Assembly: GCA_026986885.1 (NCBI GenBank)
Contig: JALSNT010000395.1
Coordinates: 1-10,234 of the forward strand
DNA: 10,234 nucleotides
Direction of reading: 5' to 3'
From: Desulfobulbaceae bacterium
GTDB taxonomy: Bacteria > Desulfobacterota > Desulfobulbia > Desulfobulbales > Desulfobulbaceae
In this document: one piece after another, positions 1 to 7,325 of the stretch
Position numbering within the stretch: the stretch's first letter is position 1
Layout: every line of letters begins with the position of its first letter
Notes under the pieces: model-generated
What the model was told of the DNA's origin: nothing
The model's database searches: none
Seen by the model: the letters and a program-made list of their open reading frames with translations, nothing else
Position numbers and translations under genes: made by a program

Positions 1-914
1 TTTCCCCATAAATTCCGGCTCCCAGCTCCAGAAAGTGGAAAACTTGTGGTCTTTCATCATGCTCAGGCCTGCGTGCAGGTTCTCCTGCATCAGAGCGCTC
101 CGGTCTGTCTGCAGGTAAAGCCAGGCCTGCTGCCAGTGGCCGATCATCTGCAGGTAGGCGGAAGAAAGCCGGCAGGCGTCTTCCATTCCCTGGCCGAGGA
201 GTTCTTCTGCCCGGGCAAATTCACCAATGTGGGTGAATGCCGCCCCGCAGATAATGGTACATAAGCTGCTGTAAAACGGTCCTCCGGCAATCTTGCGCAG
301 CTGGGTGGCCTCGTCTGCCGCCTGAGCAGCGGCCGTCTGCTGATCAGGATGAAATGGATATGGGGCGGAGAACTGTCGACAACATGGCCGAGCAGTCCAT
401 TGAACAGGGGTGTCTGTTCGCCGAGATGGAGGTCGTCGAAAACGATATAAAAATCATCGGCAAGGTAGCGGTCAAGATCGGTCAGCAGGATATTGGCGCA
501 GTGGATGATGTCAAGGGAGTCAATTTCTTCCTGGTCCATGATACGGCTGAGGCGGGGTGAGGTGAAGCCGGGAAGTTTCTGCTCAAAATTTTCCAATAAT
601 GAGGAGAGAAGCAGGGAGGGGTCCCGGTCTTCCGGGCCGATCTGGTACCAGGAAAAGCGGAGAGTAAAATGCTGGAGAAACTGCAGGGCCAGGGTTGATT
701 TTCCCTGACCGGCCTGGGCCTCAATGACGATTGCCTTGCGGTTACAGGCCGATTCGCCAAGTATTTGGGTAACAAGAGAGTTCCGAAACAGGGTGGCGTC
801 CGCACCCACCTGCGGCGGGTAGAATTTATTGGAAGAGTGTTCCTGCTGGTGGACGGCGGGAAGGGCCATGCGTGCGTAAGGAATCTGGTGTTAACAATGT
901 ATAATTACGTTCAT
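1..914 (-). pseudogene. Broken MalT/LuxR-type ATP-dependent transcriptional regulator (left end outside window)
   Basis: Intact relatives are about 900-aa regulators with an N-terminal AAA/NTPase sensor, a TPR-like effector region and a C-terminal LuxR helix-turn-helix. Seen here: a strong ribosome binding site (AGGAGG at 931-926 and GGAG at 923-920) precedes ATG at 914. That frame hits TAA at 893-891, the eighth codon, and then continues in the same frame into recognisable protein. This includes the Walker A motif EAQAGQGKST and a Walker B-like YIVFDDLH, up to FILISR near 355. From about 345 down to 1 the family-like sequence lies in a different frame, for example QAADEATQLRK, EFARAEELLGQGMEDA and IGHWQQAWLYLQTDR, which look like MalT-type TPR helices. 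The winged-helix region expected between the AAA domain and the TPRs is not found, so a deletion as well as a frameshift is likely. A shorter product could start at ATG 869, but it would still run out of frame and stop at 144. The rest, including any HTH, lies beyond the window. Family call is firm; decay is well supported unless there are sequencing errors. Confidence 0.82.
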
Positions 915-1171
915 TTCATCTCCTACCTCCTGTGCTTACAAGTTTTACCCGGATCTGTCAAACAAAACCCGGAAATCGACAATTAATACGAGGACTGAAA
1001 AGTGGATAGAGCTTTTCCCCGGTCAATGTAACTTAAGAAAGTTTTTCCAGCTCATCATGCGCATCACTACCCGGAGGAATCAAATACCGGCACATATCCT
1101 TATAAATTTTATGGCAACCGGCATGTATCCAGCTATAGCTGCAGGCTGAAACATGGTTCAGGCATGCGGGA
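915..1171. other. Intergenic region upstream of the broken regulator
   Basis: This stretch separates the DUF2892 gene from the regulator remnant, both on the minus strand. No coding region is convincing in it. On the minus strand a TTGACA lies at 961-956, but the hexamer 17 bases further on is a poor TAAGCA, and its start point would fall almost in the ribosome binding site. A 12-bp palindrome CAGCTATAGCTG lies at 1130-1141. An imperfect dyad, CTGAAACATGGTTCAG, follows at about 1146-1161. Neither has a T tract, so neither is called as a terminator. Confidence 0.4.
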
Positions 1172-1387
1172 TTATCGTTGTTCCGGGACACCTAATTTTT
1201 TTAGAATAAAACCCAGCGGACAGAATTTGCTGAAGCCGAACTGCAAGAGATTCAGGCCGACAAACAGGGTGAAAAAAAGAAAATATTTATGAACGAAGAG
1301 CGGGTTGTGGCCGCAGTCAACGCCCAGGGCAAGGCTGAGAACAATAAAAAATCCGGCAACGGTATGAATCCAATCGTTGATGACCAT
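1172..1387 (-). CDS. DUF2892 (YgaP-like) small inner-membrane protein, 71 aa
   Basis: The protein matches the DUF2892 pattern: a short N-terminal INDWIH segment, a first membrane helix (AGFFIVLSLALG), a short polar turn, and a second helix (YFLFFTLFVGLNLLQFGF) followed by the hallmark FCPLGFILKKLGV ending. The ATG at 1387 is chosen over an upstream ATG at 1432 because AAGGAGT (1400-1394) sits 6 bases before it and because family members begin about here. DUF2892 proteins are small two-helix inner-membrane proteins of unsettled role. Some are fused or adjacent to rhodanese domains and sulfur or thiol stress genes, but no such partner is visible here. The gene is 80 bases downstream of the RND transporter on the same strand, so it may be co-transcribed. 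A small stem (CCACC/GGTGG, 1433-1448) in the gap has no T tract. Family call is confident; function unknown. Confidence 0.85.
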   Translation of the reverse strand: MVINDWIHTVAGFFIVLSLALGVDCGHNPLFVHKYFLFFTLFVGLNLLQFGFSKFCPLGFILKKLGVPEQR

Positions 1388-1467
1388 GAGTTTACTCCTT
1401 GTATATTGTTTGTTTCCTGGCTTGATTTGCAACCACCTGTGTCGGTGGGATATTTTTTCAGGGTAAT

Positions 1468-4146
1468 TTATTTCCGGTTGTTAACTAACCATTGTTTCAG
1501 CATTGTCAACAGGGCCGGTATTGTCCAAAGAGTTGCTGTTCCGGAATAAAGGAGAGCGGCAATAAACAGGATGCCTGCACTTTGGTAGGGAAGAAGCGGT
1601 GCAAAGAGCAGGGGGAGAGACCCGCAGCAGAGAACGGCAGGAGCGAGGATAATGGTATGCCCTGTTTCTTTTGCCGGTTTTTTCCCTTCCCGTTTGTTCC
1701 GGCTGGGCAGGGTTGCAGTTGTTTGATAGTGATGAATAAGCATGACGGTGAGGGGTACGGCGATGACCAGTGCCGGAACAGCAGGGACGATGAGCAGTAT
1801 ATCACCATTGATGCCGAGCAGGCCGAGTGGACCATAAGTGATAAAGATGGTCGAAACCGAGGGAATTATAACCGGTATGCTCCAGGGCAGGGAGCGCAAA
1901 ACAAGGGCGGCGATGATCCAGAGAACCGGTAAGCAGGTGAGCAGTATTTTTTTGACGGCCGTTGATATTGTCTGTCGGGCAGCCGTGTTGATATAGGCCG
2001 GACCCGCCCACCTGGCTTGTAAACCGACAGGTGGCGGATTTTCAGTCATGAATCGGTTAACACCGGTTACGATTTTTTCCATTTCATCGTTGCTGCCGCT
2101 TTTGAGCTGCAGCCATATATTTGCCTTGGTGTAGTCCGTGGTGATTTGGTGACGGAGGCTGTCGTTGTTGTTTCCCGCCCTGTAGGCAAGCAGGGTCTGC
2201 GCCACGCCGTTTGCCGTTGCCGGGATGCTGAAATGAGCCGGGTCTCCTTCAAAAAGTGCCTGGTGTACCTCGCGCACAACATCGGCAATGGAATTGCTTT
2301 TGCCGACGATTTTATCGTCGGTAAGATACTTTTGCAGGGCAAGCAGATACTTCAGCAGATCAGGTCGCTTAAAAATCTGGTTTTGATGACGCAGTCGGTC
2401 AAGGGTATCAAGGGCCCTGGACCAGGCTTCATAACCTGCGTCATCATCGGCAGCCAGCTTATCGATTTCCCTTTGCCAGGAAAGGCTGAGAACTTTTGCC
2501 AAATCCTTGTTCGTGCTGTTTTCCGCAACCGCCTCGGAGATTTCCGCCAGTGCTTCTTCCCGGATTACCGGGAAATTTTTCAATCTTTTGTCCAGTGTCT
2601 TACTGAGCCACGCTGCGGTTTCGGTGGTACTTTTCGTCTCCCCTGTCCCGGAAAGAATCAAGTAGGCGTTATTGGTGCCGGCAAAGTGTTGATTAAGGGC
2701 TGTCTCAGCGGCCCGGACTTCACTTGACGAGTGCAACCACTGCATCGGATTGATGTTGACGCGACTCATCATGATGCCGATGCCCGCAAGAATAATGAAC
2801 AGTAAGTTGATCCCGATAACCGTTAAGGGCCTGGCGGCCGAAATCGCAGTCACCCGCGCCGATAATCGGTCGAGGAGAAAATAAACTTTTGATTGGTTGT
2901 TGTCTGCATCGGCAATATCCTGCGCCGGGTTTCCCTGTATCAGGAGAATGGCGGCAGGAAGGCCAAGGACGGCTGCCGGCCAGGCCAACAAGATGCCGAC
3001 AGTGGTAAACAGGCCGAATGTATGTAATTGCGGTACATGTGAAAAAATGAGAGGGACAAGGGCGGCGGCCGAGATGAGCGAGCTGAAGAGTATGGGCCTG
3101 AAAAGATAATTTATTGTTTGCATGACTGCTGTGGTTTGCTTTTCTGTGTCGTGATAACGTTTGCGCAGGGTCGAGAGAATGGCAATGGAATACAGCGTCA
3201 TGACGGATAAGACGATAAAGGGGATCATCGATGTCGTCATATTCAGCGGTCGGCCGCTGCCGATGAGCAGACCTGAAATAGAGACAACCGGGCAGCAGGT
3301 AACGATCAGGAACGCAGTGACGAGTCGGATATTCTTAAAGAGAACAAGCATCAGCAGCGCGTGAATGATCAGGGCCGCAGCAGGGATAATCAGGGTCCAT
3401 GCTAAAACGGTTTCAGCGGCGGCATTAAGCGCCGGCGGCAGGCCGGTAATGGTGAAATGGTCGTCGCCCGTTGTCGATTCGGCAATTTTGCCGGCCAGCT
3501 GTTGTTGTAAATAAAGAGCGGAATTTAAGTTAGATACCGGAAAATACAAGAGCAGGGACTTGCCGTAATCGGAGATCATGGTGCCCTTCAGCATTGGATC
3601 GGCAAGTGCCTTGTCGCGAATGCGCAGCGCCTCTTTTTCAGTTGTCGGCGGCCGTGCCATCAGGGTTCGTATCCGCAACCTGCCAAGACCGGCCGCCTCA
3701 ATGATGGGCACGGTGTCCGGAGCAATGATATCATCGCCTGCGAGCAAACGATCTCCATTTTGCGGGTCATTGAGGGCGGCGGCAAATCGGCTGATCTGAT
3801 AAACTTTTTTCAGAGTGGTCGGATTGAACACACCGTTTTTATTGGTGGTGTTGCTTACGCCGAGCAGGACCATGTCATGCAGATGAAATTCCTTGCGTAC
3901 TTTGTCCTGGAAGATACGAATGGGGTCCTTGCCGGAAAACATGTTTTCCGGAGAGGTCTCCACATGGATTCCGGCAACAAGCAGACCAAGGAGTAGTGTC
4001 ACTGTTACCATCAGGGCAAGGATCAGCCCTGGTTTGGTTGTGGTGATTTGCATGATGGTGCGTTTATGCCGTATGGCTGTAACTCGATGCAGCCCTGCTT
4101 TTTGCGGCGATATCTCCGGCATTTTTTTGTCCGTTTCGGCCGTCAA
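1468..4146 (-). CDS. RND-superfamily (MMPL-type) transporter, 892 aa
   Basis: This is a predicted inner-membrane exporter of the RND/MMPL superfamily. Its layout is the duplicated RND fold: TM1 at about residues 41-60, a periplasmic domain at 61-248, and TM2-6 between about 251 and 403. TM7 at 440-459 is followed by a second periplasmic domain at 460-730 and TM8-12 between about 733 and 882. The motif ETSPENMFSGKDPIRIF after TM1 is typical of these proteins. The substrate is not deducible; distant relatives move lipids, hopanoids or other hydrophobic molecules. The start is TTG at 4146, overlapping the stop of the upstream gene (TTGA), which implies translational coupling. ATG at 4122 is the alternative and also lacks a clear ribosome binding site. 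No periplasmic adaptor or outer-membrane channel gene is nearby. Oddly, the acidic residues normally found in TM4 and TM10 for proton relay are absent (segments 313-326 and 793-806). Superfamily call is strong. Confidence 0.9.
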   Translation of the reverse strand: MTAETDKKMPEISPQKAGLHRVTAIRHKRTIMQITTTKPGLILALMVTVTLLLGLLVAGIHVETSPENMFSGKDPIRIFQDKVRKEFHLHDMVLLGVSNTTNKNGVFNPTTLKKVYQISRFAAALNDPQNGDRLLAGDDIIAPDTVPIIEAAGLGRLRIRTLMARPPTTEKEALRIRDKALADPMLKGTMISDYGKSLLLYFPVSNLNSALYLQQQLAGKIAESTTGDDHFTITGLPPALNAAAETVLAWTLIIPAAALIIHALLMLVLFKNIRLVTAFLIVTCCPVVSISGLLIGSGRPLNMTTSMIPFIVLSVMTLYSIAILSTLRKRYHDTEKQTTAVMQTINYLFRPILFSSLISAAALVPLIFSHVPQLHTFGLFTTVGILLAWPAAVLGLPAAILLIQGNPAQDIADADNNQSKVYFLLDRLSARVTAISAARPLTVIGINLLFIILAGIGIMMSRVNINPMQWLHSSSEVRAAETALNQHFAGTNNAYLILSGTGETKSTTETAAWLSKTLDKRLKNFPVIREEALAEISEAVAENSTNKDLAKVLSLSWQREIDKLAADDDAGYEAWSRALDTLDRLRHQNQIFKRPDLLKYLLALQKYLTDDKIVGKSNSIADVVREVHQALFEGDPAHFSIPATANGVAQTLLAYRAGNNNDSLRHQITTDYTKANIWLQLKSGSNDEMEKIVTGVNRFMTENPPPVGLQARWAGPAYINTAARQTISTAVKKILLTCLPVLWIIAALVLRSLPWSIPVIIPSVSTIFITYGPLGLLGINGDILLIVPAVPALVIAVPLTVMLIHHYQTTATLPSRNKREGKKPAKETGHTIILAPAVLCCGSLPLLFAPLLPYQSAGILFIAALLYSGTATLWTIPALLTMLKQWLVNNRK

Positions 4147-4640
4147 CCGGCAATAGCATGATTTTCAGGGAAAAATTTTCGCAGGAGAAAGATGGATATG
4201 CCGATAAGAGTCAGGTAGATCCAGAGATCGGGCTGGATACGGTTTTCCGGTCGAAATAGAGCCAGAACACCTAAGACCGCCATGAACTGATATCCCTGCC
4301 GGTGGAAACGAAATAATTTGCTGAGAACGTAAAAATTGATCATCGGCACGATGAGATCAAGCAGCAGGAGCGGGGAAAACTGACCTGCAGCGATCGCGGT
4401 CAGCTGGAGCACGGCCATGTCGTATAGCTTTTTTACTGTAATGATAAAGAGAAGGAGGCATAACACCCTGTTAAGCCACAGATATCGTCGTCTCTGGTTT
4501 TCTGCGGGCAGGTTGTTGAGGAAATAGAGAGCTTCCTCCCTGCTCTCCCCATCGGCAAAAGAGGAGAGTATCTGCTTGCTGTTTTTACCATCGGCAAGTT
4601 TTTTGCGCACCAGTTGTTCTATATTTTTTGTTTTTTTCAT
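4143..4640 (-). CDS. Hypothetical four-helix membrane protein, 165 aa
   Basis: I do not recognise a named family. The N-terminus (residues 1 to about 50) is charged, helical and probably cytoplasmic (MKKTKNIEQLVRKKLADGK). Hydrophobic segments follow at about 54-71, 88-110, 116-130 and 139-154, so four membrane spans are likely. The tail RKFFPENHAIAG is short and polar. ATG at 4640 is chosen because the sequence upstream to a TTG at 4751 looks non-coding. The ribosome binding site is weak (only GAG in ACGAGCAACCCG). The stop codon overlaps the TTG start of the RND transporter, so the two are almost certainly one transcript and translationally coupled. By position it may be an accessory or assembly partner of the transporter; that is inference from context only. 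Confidence 0.7.
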   Translation of the reverse strand: MKKTKNIEQLVRKKLADGKNSKQILSSFADGESREEALYFLNNLPAENQRRRYLWLNRVLCLLLFIITVKKLYDMAVLQLTAIAAGQFSPLLLLDLIVPMINFYVLSKLFRFHRQGYQFMAVLGVLALFRPENRIQPDLWIYLTLIGISIFLLRKFFPENHAIAG

Positions 4641-4821
4641 CGGGTTGCTCGTCGCCGTCGGCAGGCGATGCAAATGGTTGGAGTTTGTGCCGTCGCTTTT
4701 GCGTCGGCAGGAAAAGAGGTCTTTATTACCGTATCCGTGGTTGAATCGCAATGGTTCTATTCTTTTGATTGTGCAAATGTTCTCCCTGGTCGACCGTAGT
4801 TATATCTTGCCCAAATTGAGC

Positions 4822-4946
4822 GATTTTCATTTCGCCCCAAGCTGCAGGTTTTGTGCTGTTTCATTGTAGTTTATCCTCCATGGGACAGCGCAGGTAAGCG
4901 AAGAACGAGACTCCGAGGCCTGCAGATTGGGGATGAAATGGAAATC
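4822..4946. repeat. Inverted repeat A, 27/28-base arms around a 70-base spacer
   Basis: The left arm (4822-4848) is the reverse complement of the right arm (4919-4946) apart from about three substitutions and one single-base gap. The shared pattern, in left-arm orientation, is GATTT-y-CATTTC, then CCCCAA, then CTGCAGG. Outside the left arm, AAATTGAGCG (4813-4822) reappears inverted as CGCTCAATTT (5030-5039) beyond inverted repeat B, so A and B are parts of one larger symmetric array. It could be a pair of operators, a transcript hairpin or a relic of a small mobile element. Confidence 0.75.
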
Positions 4947-4953
4947 CCGCAGG

Positions 4954-5030
4954 GTTTCACCCATCTGCAACACTTTTAAAAGAAACATTTGTAATTATTT
5001 ATCTTTTTTTATTTGCAGATGGGGTGAAAC
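4954..5030. repeat. Inverted repeat B, 17-base arms around a 42-base AT-rich spacer
   Basis: The left arm GTTTCACCCATCTGCAA (4954-4970) pairs with the right arm at 5013-5030; the only difference is one extra G in the right arm. The arms share the TTTCA, CCC and CTGCA blocks with inverted repeat A, so four related copies lie in alternating orientation within about 210 bases. The spacer is AT-rich and contains the palindrome CTTTTAAAAG (4973-4982). The right arm ends just before the candidate acs promoter. Confidence 0.8.
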
Positions 5031-5036
5031 GCTCAA

Positions 5037-5065
5037 TTTAGGTCTTGACAATTTCATGATATACT
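5037..5065 (+). promoter_or_regulatory. Candidate acs promoter with extended -10
   Basis: TGATATACT (5057-5065) is a good extended -10, with TATACT as the hexamer. The position 17 bases upstream (5037-5042, TTTAGG) is a weak -35, as tolerated with an extended -10. A perfect TTGACA at 5045-5050 lies too close to this -10 (9 bases); with 17-base spacing it would meet only TACCAC. If the extended -10 is used, the acs leader is about 170 bases. Confidence 0.4.
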
Positions 5066-5157
5066 ATTACCACGGGAAAGCAAAATATCGTGGTCAAATG
5101 ACGATATCGGAGATGTTTTTCCGTCTTTACGGACTGGAAGGATGCATCCTGTTCCCC

Positions 5158-5185
5158 GACCGGTTCCCGGTCGTTCCCGGGAACC
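5158..5185 (+). promoter_or_regulatory. Alternative GC-rich hairpins in the acs 5' leader
   Basis: GGTTCCCGG (5162-5170) and CCGGGAACC (5177-5185) form a perfect 9-bp stem with a 6-base loop. GACCGG (5158-5163) and CCGGTC (5167-5172) form a 6-bp stem with a 3-base loop using some of the same bases, so the two cannot coexist. No T tract follows, so this is not a terminator. It lies 7 bases before the strong Shine-Dalgarno at 5193. A role in translation or RNA stability is inferred. Confidence 0.5.
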
Positions 5186-5205
5186 CTGGTTTGGAGGAGG
5201 AAGTA

Positions 5206-5259
5206 TTGAGACTAATCGTTTTTGCAAGGATTGAGGAGTATAATCATGGGTGGCAATGA
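5206..5259 (+). CDS. Possible 17-codon leader peptide overlapping the acs start
   Basis: GGAGGAGG (5193-5200) is the strongest Shine-Dalgarno in the area, and it lies too far from the acs ATG to serve it. Five bases after it a TTG at 5206 opens a 17-codon frame ([17 protein letters not shown]) that ends at TGA 5257-5259, 14 bases inside acs in another frame. Translation of it could couple to, or compete with, acs initiation. The same frame is open upstream from ATG 5098 (53 codons) but with a poor ribosome binding site. Evidence is only the Shine-Dalgarno and geometry; it may be chance. Confidence 0.22.
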   Translation: MRLIVFARIEEYNHGWQ

Positions 5260-7231
5260 AGACAAAATCACCAGTTTGCTCAGTGAAGGTAAGACATTTG
5301 ATCCGCCTACCGAAGGAGCGGATCAGGCCTGGGTTAAATCAATGGATGAATACCGGGCTATCTATAAACGTTCCATGGACGATCCGGAAGGGTATTGGGG
5401 GGATCGGGCCGAAGAGCTGGTTACTTGGGATAAAAAGTGGGACAAGGTCCTTGAATGGGACTTTACCAAGCCGGAGATTAAATGGTTTGCCGGCGGTAAA
5501 CTCAATATGTCGGTTAACTGTCTTGATCGTCATCTAACTGACGGTCGCAGGAATAAAGCCGCTCTTATCTGGCAGGGTGAACCCGAGGATGATGTCCGGG
5601 TCTATACCTATCAGATGCTGTATACCGAGGTCTGTCGTTTTGCCAATGTGCTCAAGAAGAAAGGTGTGAAAAAGGGCGACCGCGTCTCTATTTATCTTCC
5701 TATGATTCCTGAGCTTTCCATAGCGCTGCTGGCCTGCGCAAGAATCGGCGCCATTCATTCGGTGGTTTTTGCCGGTTTTTCCGCCGTGGCCCTGCAGAGC
5801 CGTGTCCATGATTGTCAGGCCAAGGTGCTGATTACCTCCGATGCCGTTATTCGTGCCGGTAAGACCATTCCGTTAAAACCAAATGCAGACACGGCTATGG
5901 ATGGCTGTGATTGTGTGGATTCCTGTATTGTTGTTCAGCGTGCCGGTAACGAGGTGTCCATGCAGGACGGACGTGATTCCTGGTGGCATGATGAAGTGGC
6001 CGCTGATGATATTTCTTCGGAATGTCCTCCGGAATCAATGGATGCCGAGGATGTTCTGTTTATTTTGTATACCTCAGGATCCACGGGAAAACCCAAGGGT
6101 GTTGTCCATACCACCGGCGGCTATCTGCTCTATGCCATGCACACCTGCCAGTATGTCTTTGACATGAAAGACGATGATGTCTACTGGTGTACCGCCGATA
6201 TCGGCTGGATCACCGGTCACACCTATATTCTGTACGGTCCTCTTGGTCTTGGCGCAACCTCGCTTATGTTTGAGGGCGTGCCCTCCTATCCCGGACCTGA
6301 TCGGTTCTGGAAAGTGGTGGAGAAGTTCCGTGTCAATACCTTTTATACCGCACCAACCGTTATTCGGGCGCTGATGCGGGAAGGAGAAGAACCGACCAGG
6401 CGTTGGGATCTTTCCAGCCTGCGCATCCTCGGCACAGTCGGTGAACCGATCAATCCCGAGGCATGGATGTGGTATTACGTTAATATCGGTAAGGAAAAAC
6501 TGCCCATTGTCGATACCTGGTGGCAGACAGAGACCGGCGGTATTCTGATTTCGCCGCTTCCCTATGCCACTCCGCTTAAACCCGGTTCCGCGACCCTGCC
6601 GCTGCCTGGCGTTGATGCGGCTATTTATGATGAAGATGGTAATGAGGCCGGTGTCAACGAGGGTGGTCATCTGGTCCTCCGTAAACCATGGCCGGGCATG
6701 CTGCGTGGCGTGTTTGGTGATCCCGAGCGGTTCAAAAAGACCTATTTCAGCCGTTATGACAATATTTATGATCCCGAAGACGGCGCCCGCCGGGATGAAG
6801 ACGGTTATTTCTGGATTATGGGCCGTCTGGATGATGTCATTAACGTCTCCGGCCATCGTCTGGGCACGGCTGAAATCGAGTCCGCACTCGTTTCCCATGA
6901 GGCGGTTGCCGAGGCTGCCGTTGTCGGTATGCCTCATCCGGTAAAAGGTCAATCCATCTTTGCTTATGTGACGTTGATGGCCGGCGTGGAGGGAACCGAT
7001 GAGTTGATTGCCGAGCTGCGTAAACATGTCCGCGCCGAGATCGGACCCATTGCCACGCCTGAGGTTATCATGTGGGCGCCAGGTCTGCCCAAGACCCGGT
7101 CCGGTAAGATTATGCGTCGTATTCTGCGCAAGATTGCCGCTAACGATTTTGATAACTTCGGTGATACTTCCACCCTGGCTGATCCATCCGTTGTCGAGCA
7201 TCTGGTCGACGGGAAAAAACAGTTGGGCTGA
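5246..7231 (+). CDS. acs: Acetyl-CoA synthetase, AMP-forming
   Basis: It activates acetate with ATP to acetyl-AMP and then to acetyl-CoA in the cytoplasm. At 661 aa it is full length for the family. An N-terminal ACAS_N domain (about 25-85) is followed by the AMP-binding domain with the P-loop [11 protein letters not shown] (275-285). IGWITGHTY follows (tryptophan at 321), then [10 protein letters not shown] (from 423). Trp426 matches the tryptophan that limits the acyl pocket to acetate. The hinge/A8 motif INVSGHR is at 532-538. The C-terminal [11 protein letters not shown] carries Lys621, the lysine equivalent to Salmonella Lys609 that acetylation silences. The start is ATG 5246 with GAGGAG (5233-5238) 7 bases upstream. 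The gene follows a long structured leader and ends before a strong terminator. No acetate permease or deacetylase gene is in view. All key motifs are intact. Confidence 0.97.
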   Translation: MGGNEDKITSLLSEGKTFDPPTEGADQAWVKSMDEYRAIYKRSMDDPEGYWGDRAEELVTWDKKWDKVLEWDFTKPEIKWFAGGKLNMSVNCLDRHLTDGRRNKAALIWQGEPEDDVRVYTYQMLYTEVCRFANVLKKKGVKKGDRVSIYLPMIPELSIALLACARIGAIHSVVFAGFSAVALQSRVHDCQAKVLITSDAVIRAGKTIPLKPNADTAMDGCDCVDSCIVVQRAGNEVSMQDGRDSWWHDEVAADDISSECPPESMDAEDVLFILYTSGSTGKPKGVVHTTGGYLLYAMHTCQYVFDMKDDDVYWCTADIGWITGHTYILYGPLGLGATSLMFEGVPSYPGPDRFWKVVEKFRVNTFYTAPTVIRALMREGEEPTRRWDLSSLRILGTVGEPINPEAWMWYYVNIGKEKLPIVDTWWQTETGGILISPLPYATPLKPGSATLPLPGVDAAIYDEDGNEAGVNEGGHLVLRKPWPGMLRGVFGDPERFKKTYFSRYDNIYDPEDGARRDEDGYFWIMGRLDDVINVSGHRLGTAEIESALVSHEAVAEAAVVGMPHPVKGQSIFAYVTLMAGVEGTDELIAELRKHVRAEIGPIATPEVIMWAPGLPKTRSGKIMRRILRKIAANDFDNFGDTSTLADPSVVEHLVDGKKQLG

Positions 7232-7265
7232 TTATTGTGCATTATCCGTTATAACTGTGTTGTGG

Positions 7266-7303
7266 AACAGGCAGAGTGCATGCACTCTGCCTGTTTTTCT
7301 TTG
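7266..7303 (+). terminator. Rho-independent terminator or attenuator after acs
   Basis: A perfect palindrome at 7266-7295 with 15-base half sites (core CAGGCAGAGTGCA and its complement) is followed by TTTTTCTTT. It lies 35 bases after the acs stop and about 30 bases before the next start. There is no T tract on the other strand, so it acts in the plus direction. Because no clear promoter lies between it and the next gene, it may set the ratio of acs to downstream expression by partial read-through. Confidence 0.9.
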
Positions 7304-7325
7304 TGACCTGTATCTGTGAGTAAAC

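Larger units (their letters stand above)
4641..5245. other. Divergent control region between the RND operon and acs
   Basis: About 600 bases without a convincing gene. In order it holds: a small dyad at 4689-4708 on the RND leader side; a possible minus-strand -10 (TATAAC, 4804-4799); four alternating copies of one short repeat (4822-5030); a candidate acs promoter (5037-5065); a small stem ACCACG/CGTGGT (5069-5074 and 5089-5094); GC-rich alternative hairpins (5158-5185); and a strong Shine-Dalgarno at 5193-5200. Several open frames cross the region but lack coding character. Both operons must be controlled from here, so shared regulation is plausible. Confidence 0.6.

Noticed and set aside
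1433..1448. Small stem CCACC/GGTGG between the RND gene and the DUF2892 gene.
   Set aside because: Only 5 bp and not followed by a T tract on the minus strand, so it is not called as a terminator.
4640..4745. Minus-strand sequence GACGCAAAAGC with a later AACCCGATG, resembling parts of a c-di-GMP-I (GEMM) riboswitch ahead of the 165-aa membrane protein gene.
   Set aside because: The signature has an extra A, and I could not find the GAAA-capped P2 stem or the paired P3 arm in the right places. The local dyad GCCG-A-CGC/GCG-A-CGGC (4689-4708) fits a simple hairpin better. A covariance-model scan for GEMM-I would settle it.
4757..4864. Minus-strand 35-codon frame starting ATG 4864 with GGAGG at 4879-4875.
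   Set aside because: Spacing is 10 bases, the composition is not protein-like, and it contains one arm of inverted repeat A, so it is more likely chance.
4927..5259. Plus-strand 110-codon open frame across the control region.
   Set aside because: It runs through both arms of inverted repeat B and the candidate acs promoter, lacks a ribosome binding site at its ATG, and has no recognisable domain.
6074..7201. Long minus-strand open frame (375 codons) antisense to acs.
   Set aside because: It mirrors the strongly conserved acs coding frame, has no family motif and no plausible initiation signal; it is an antisense shadow of codon bias.
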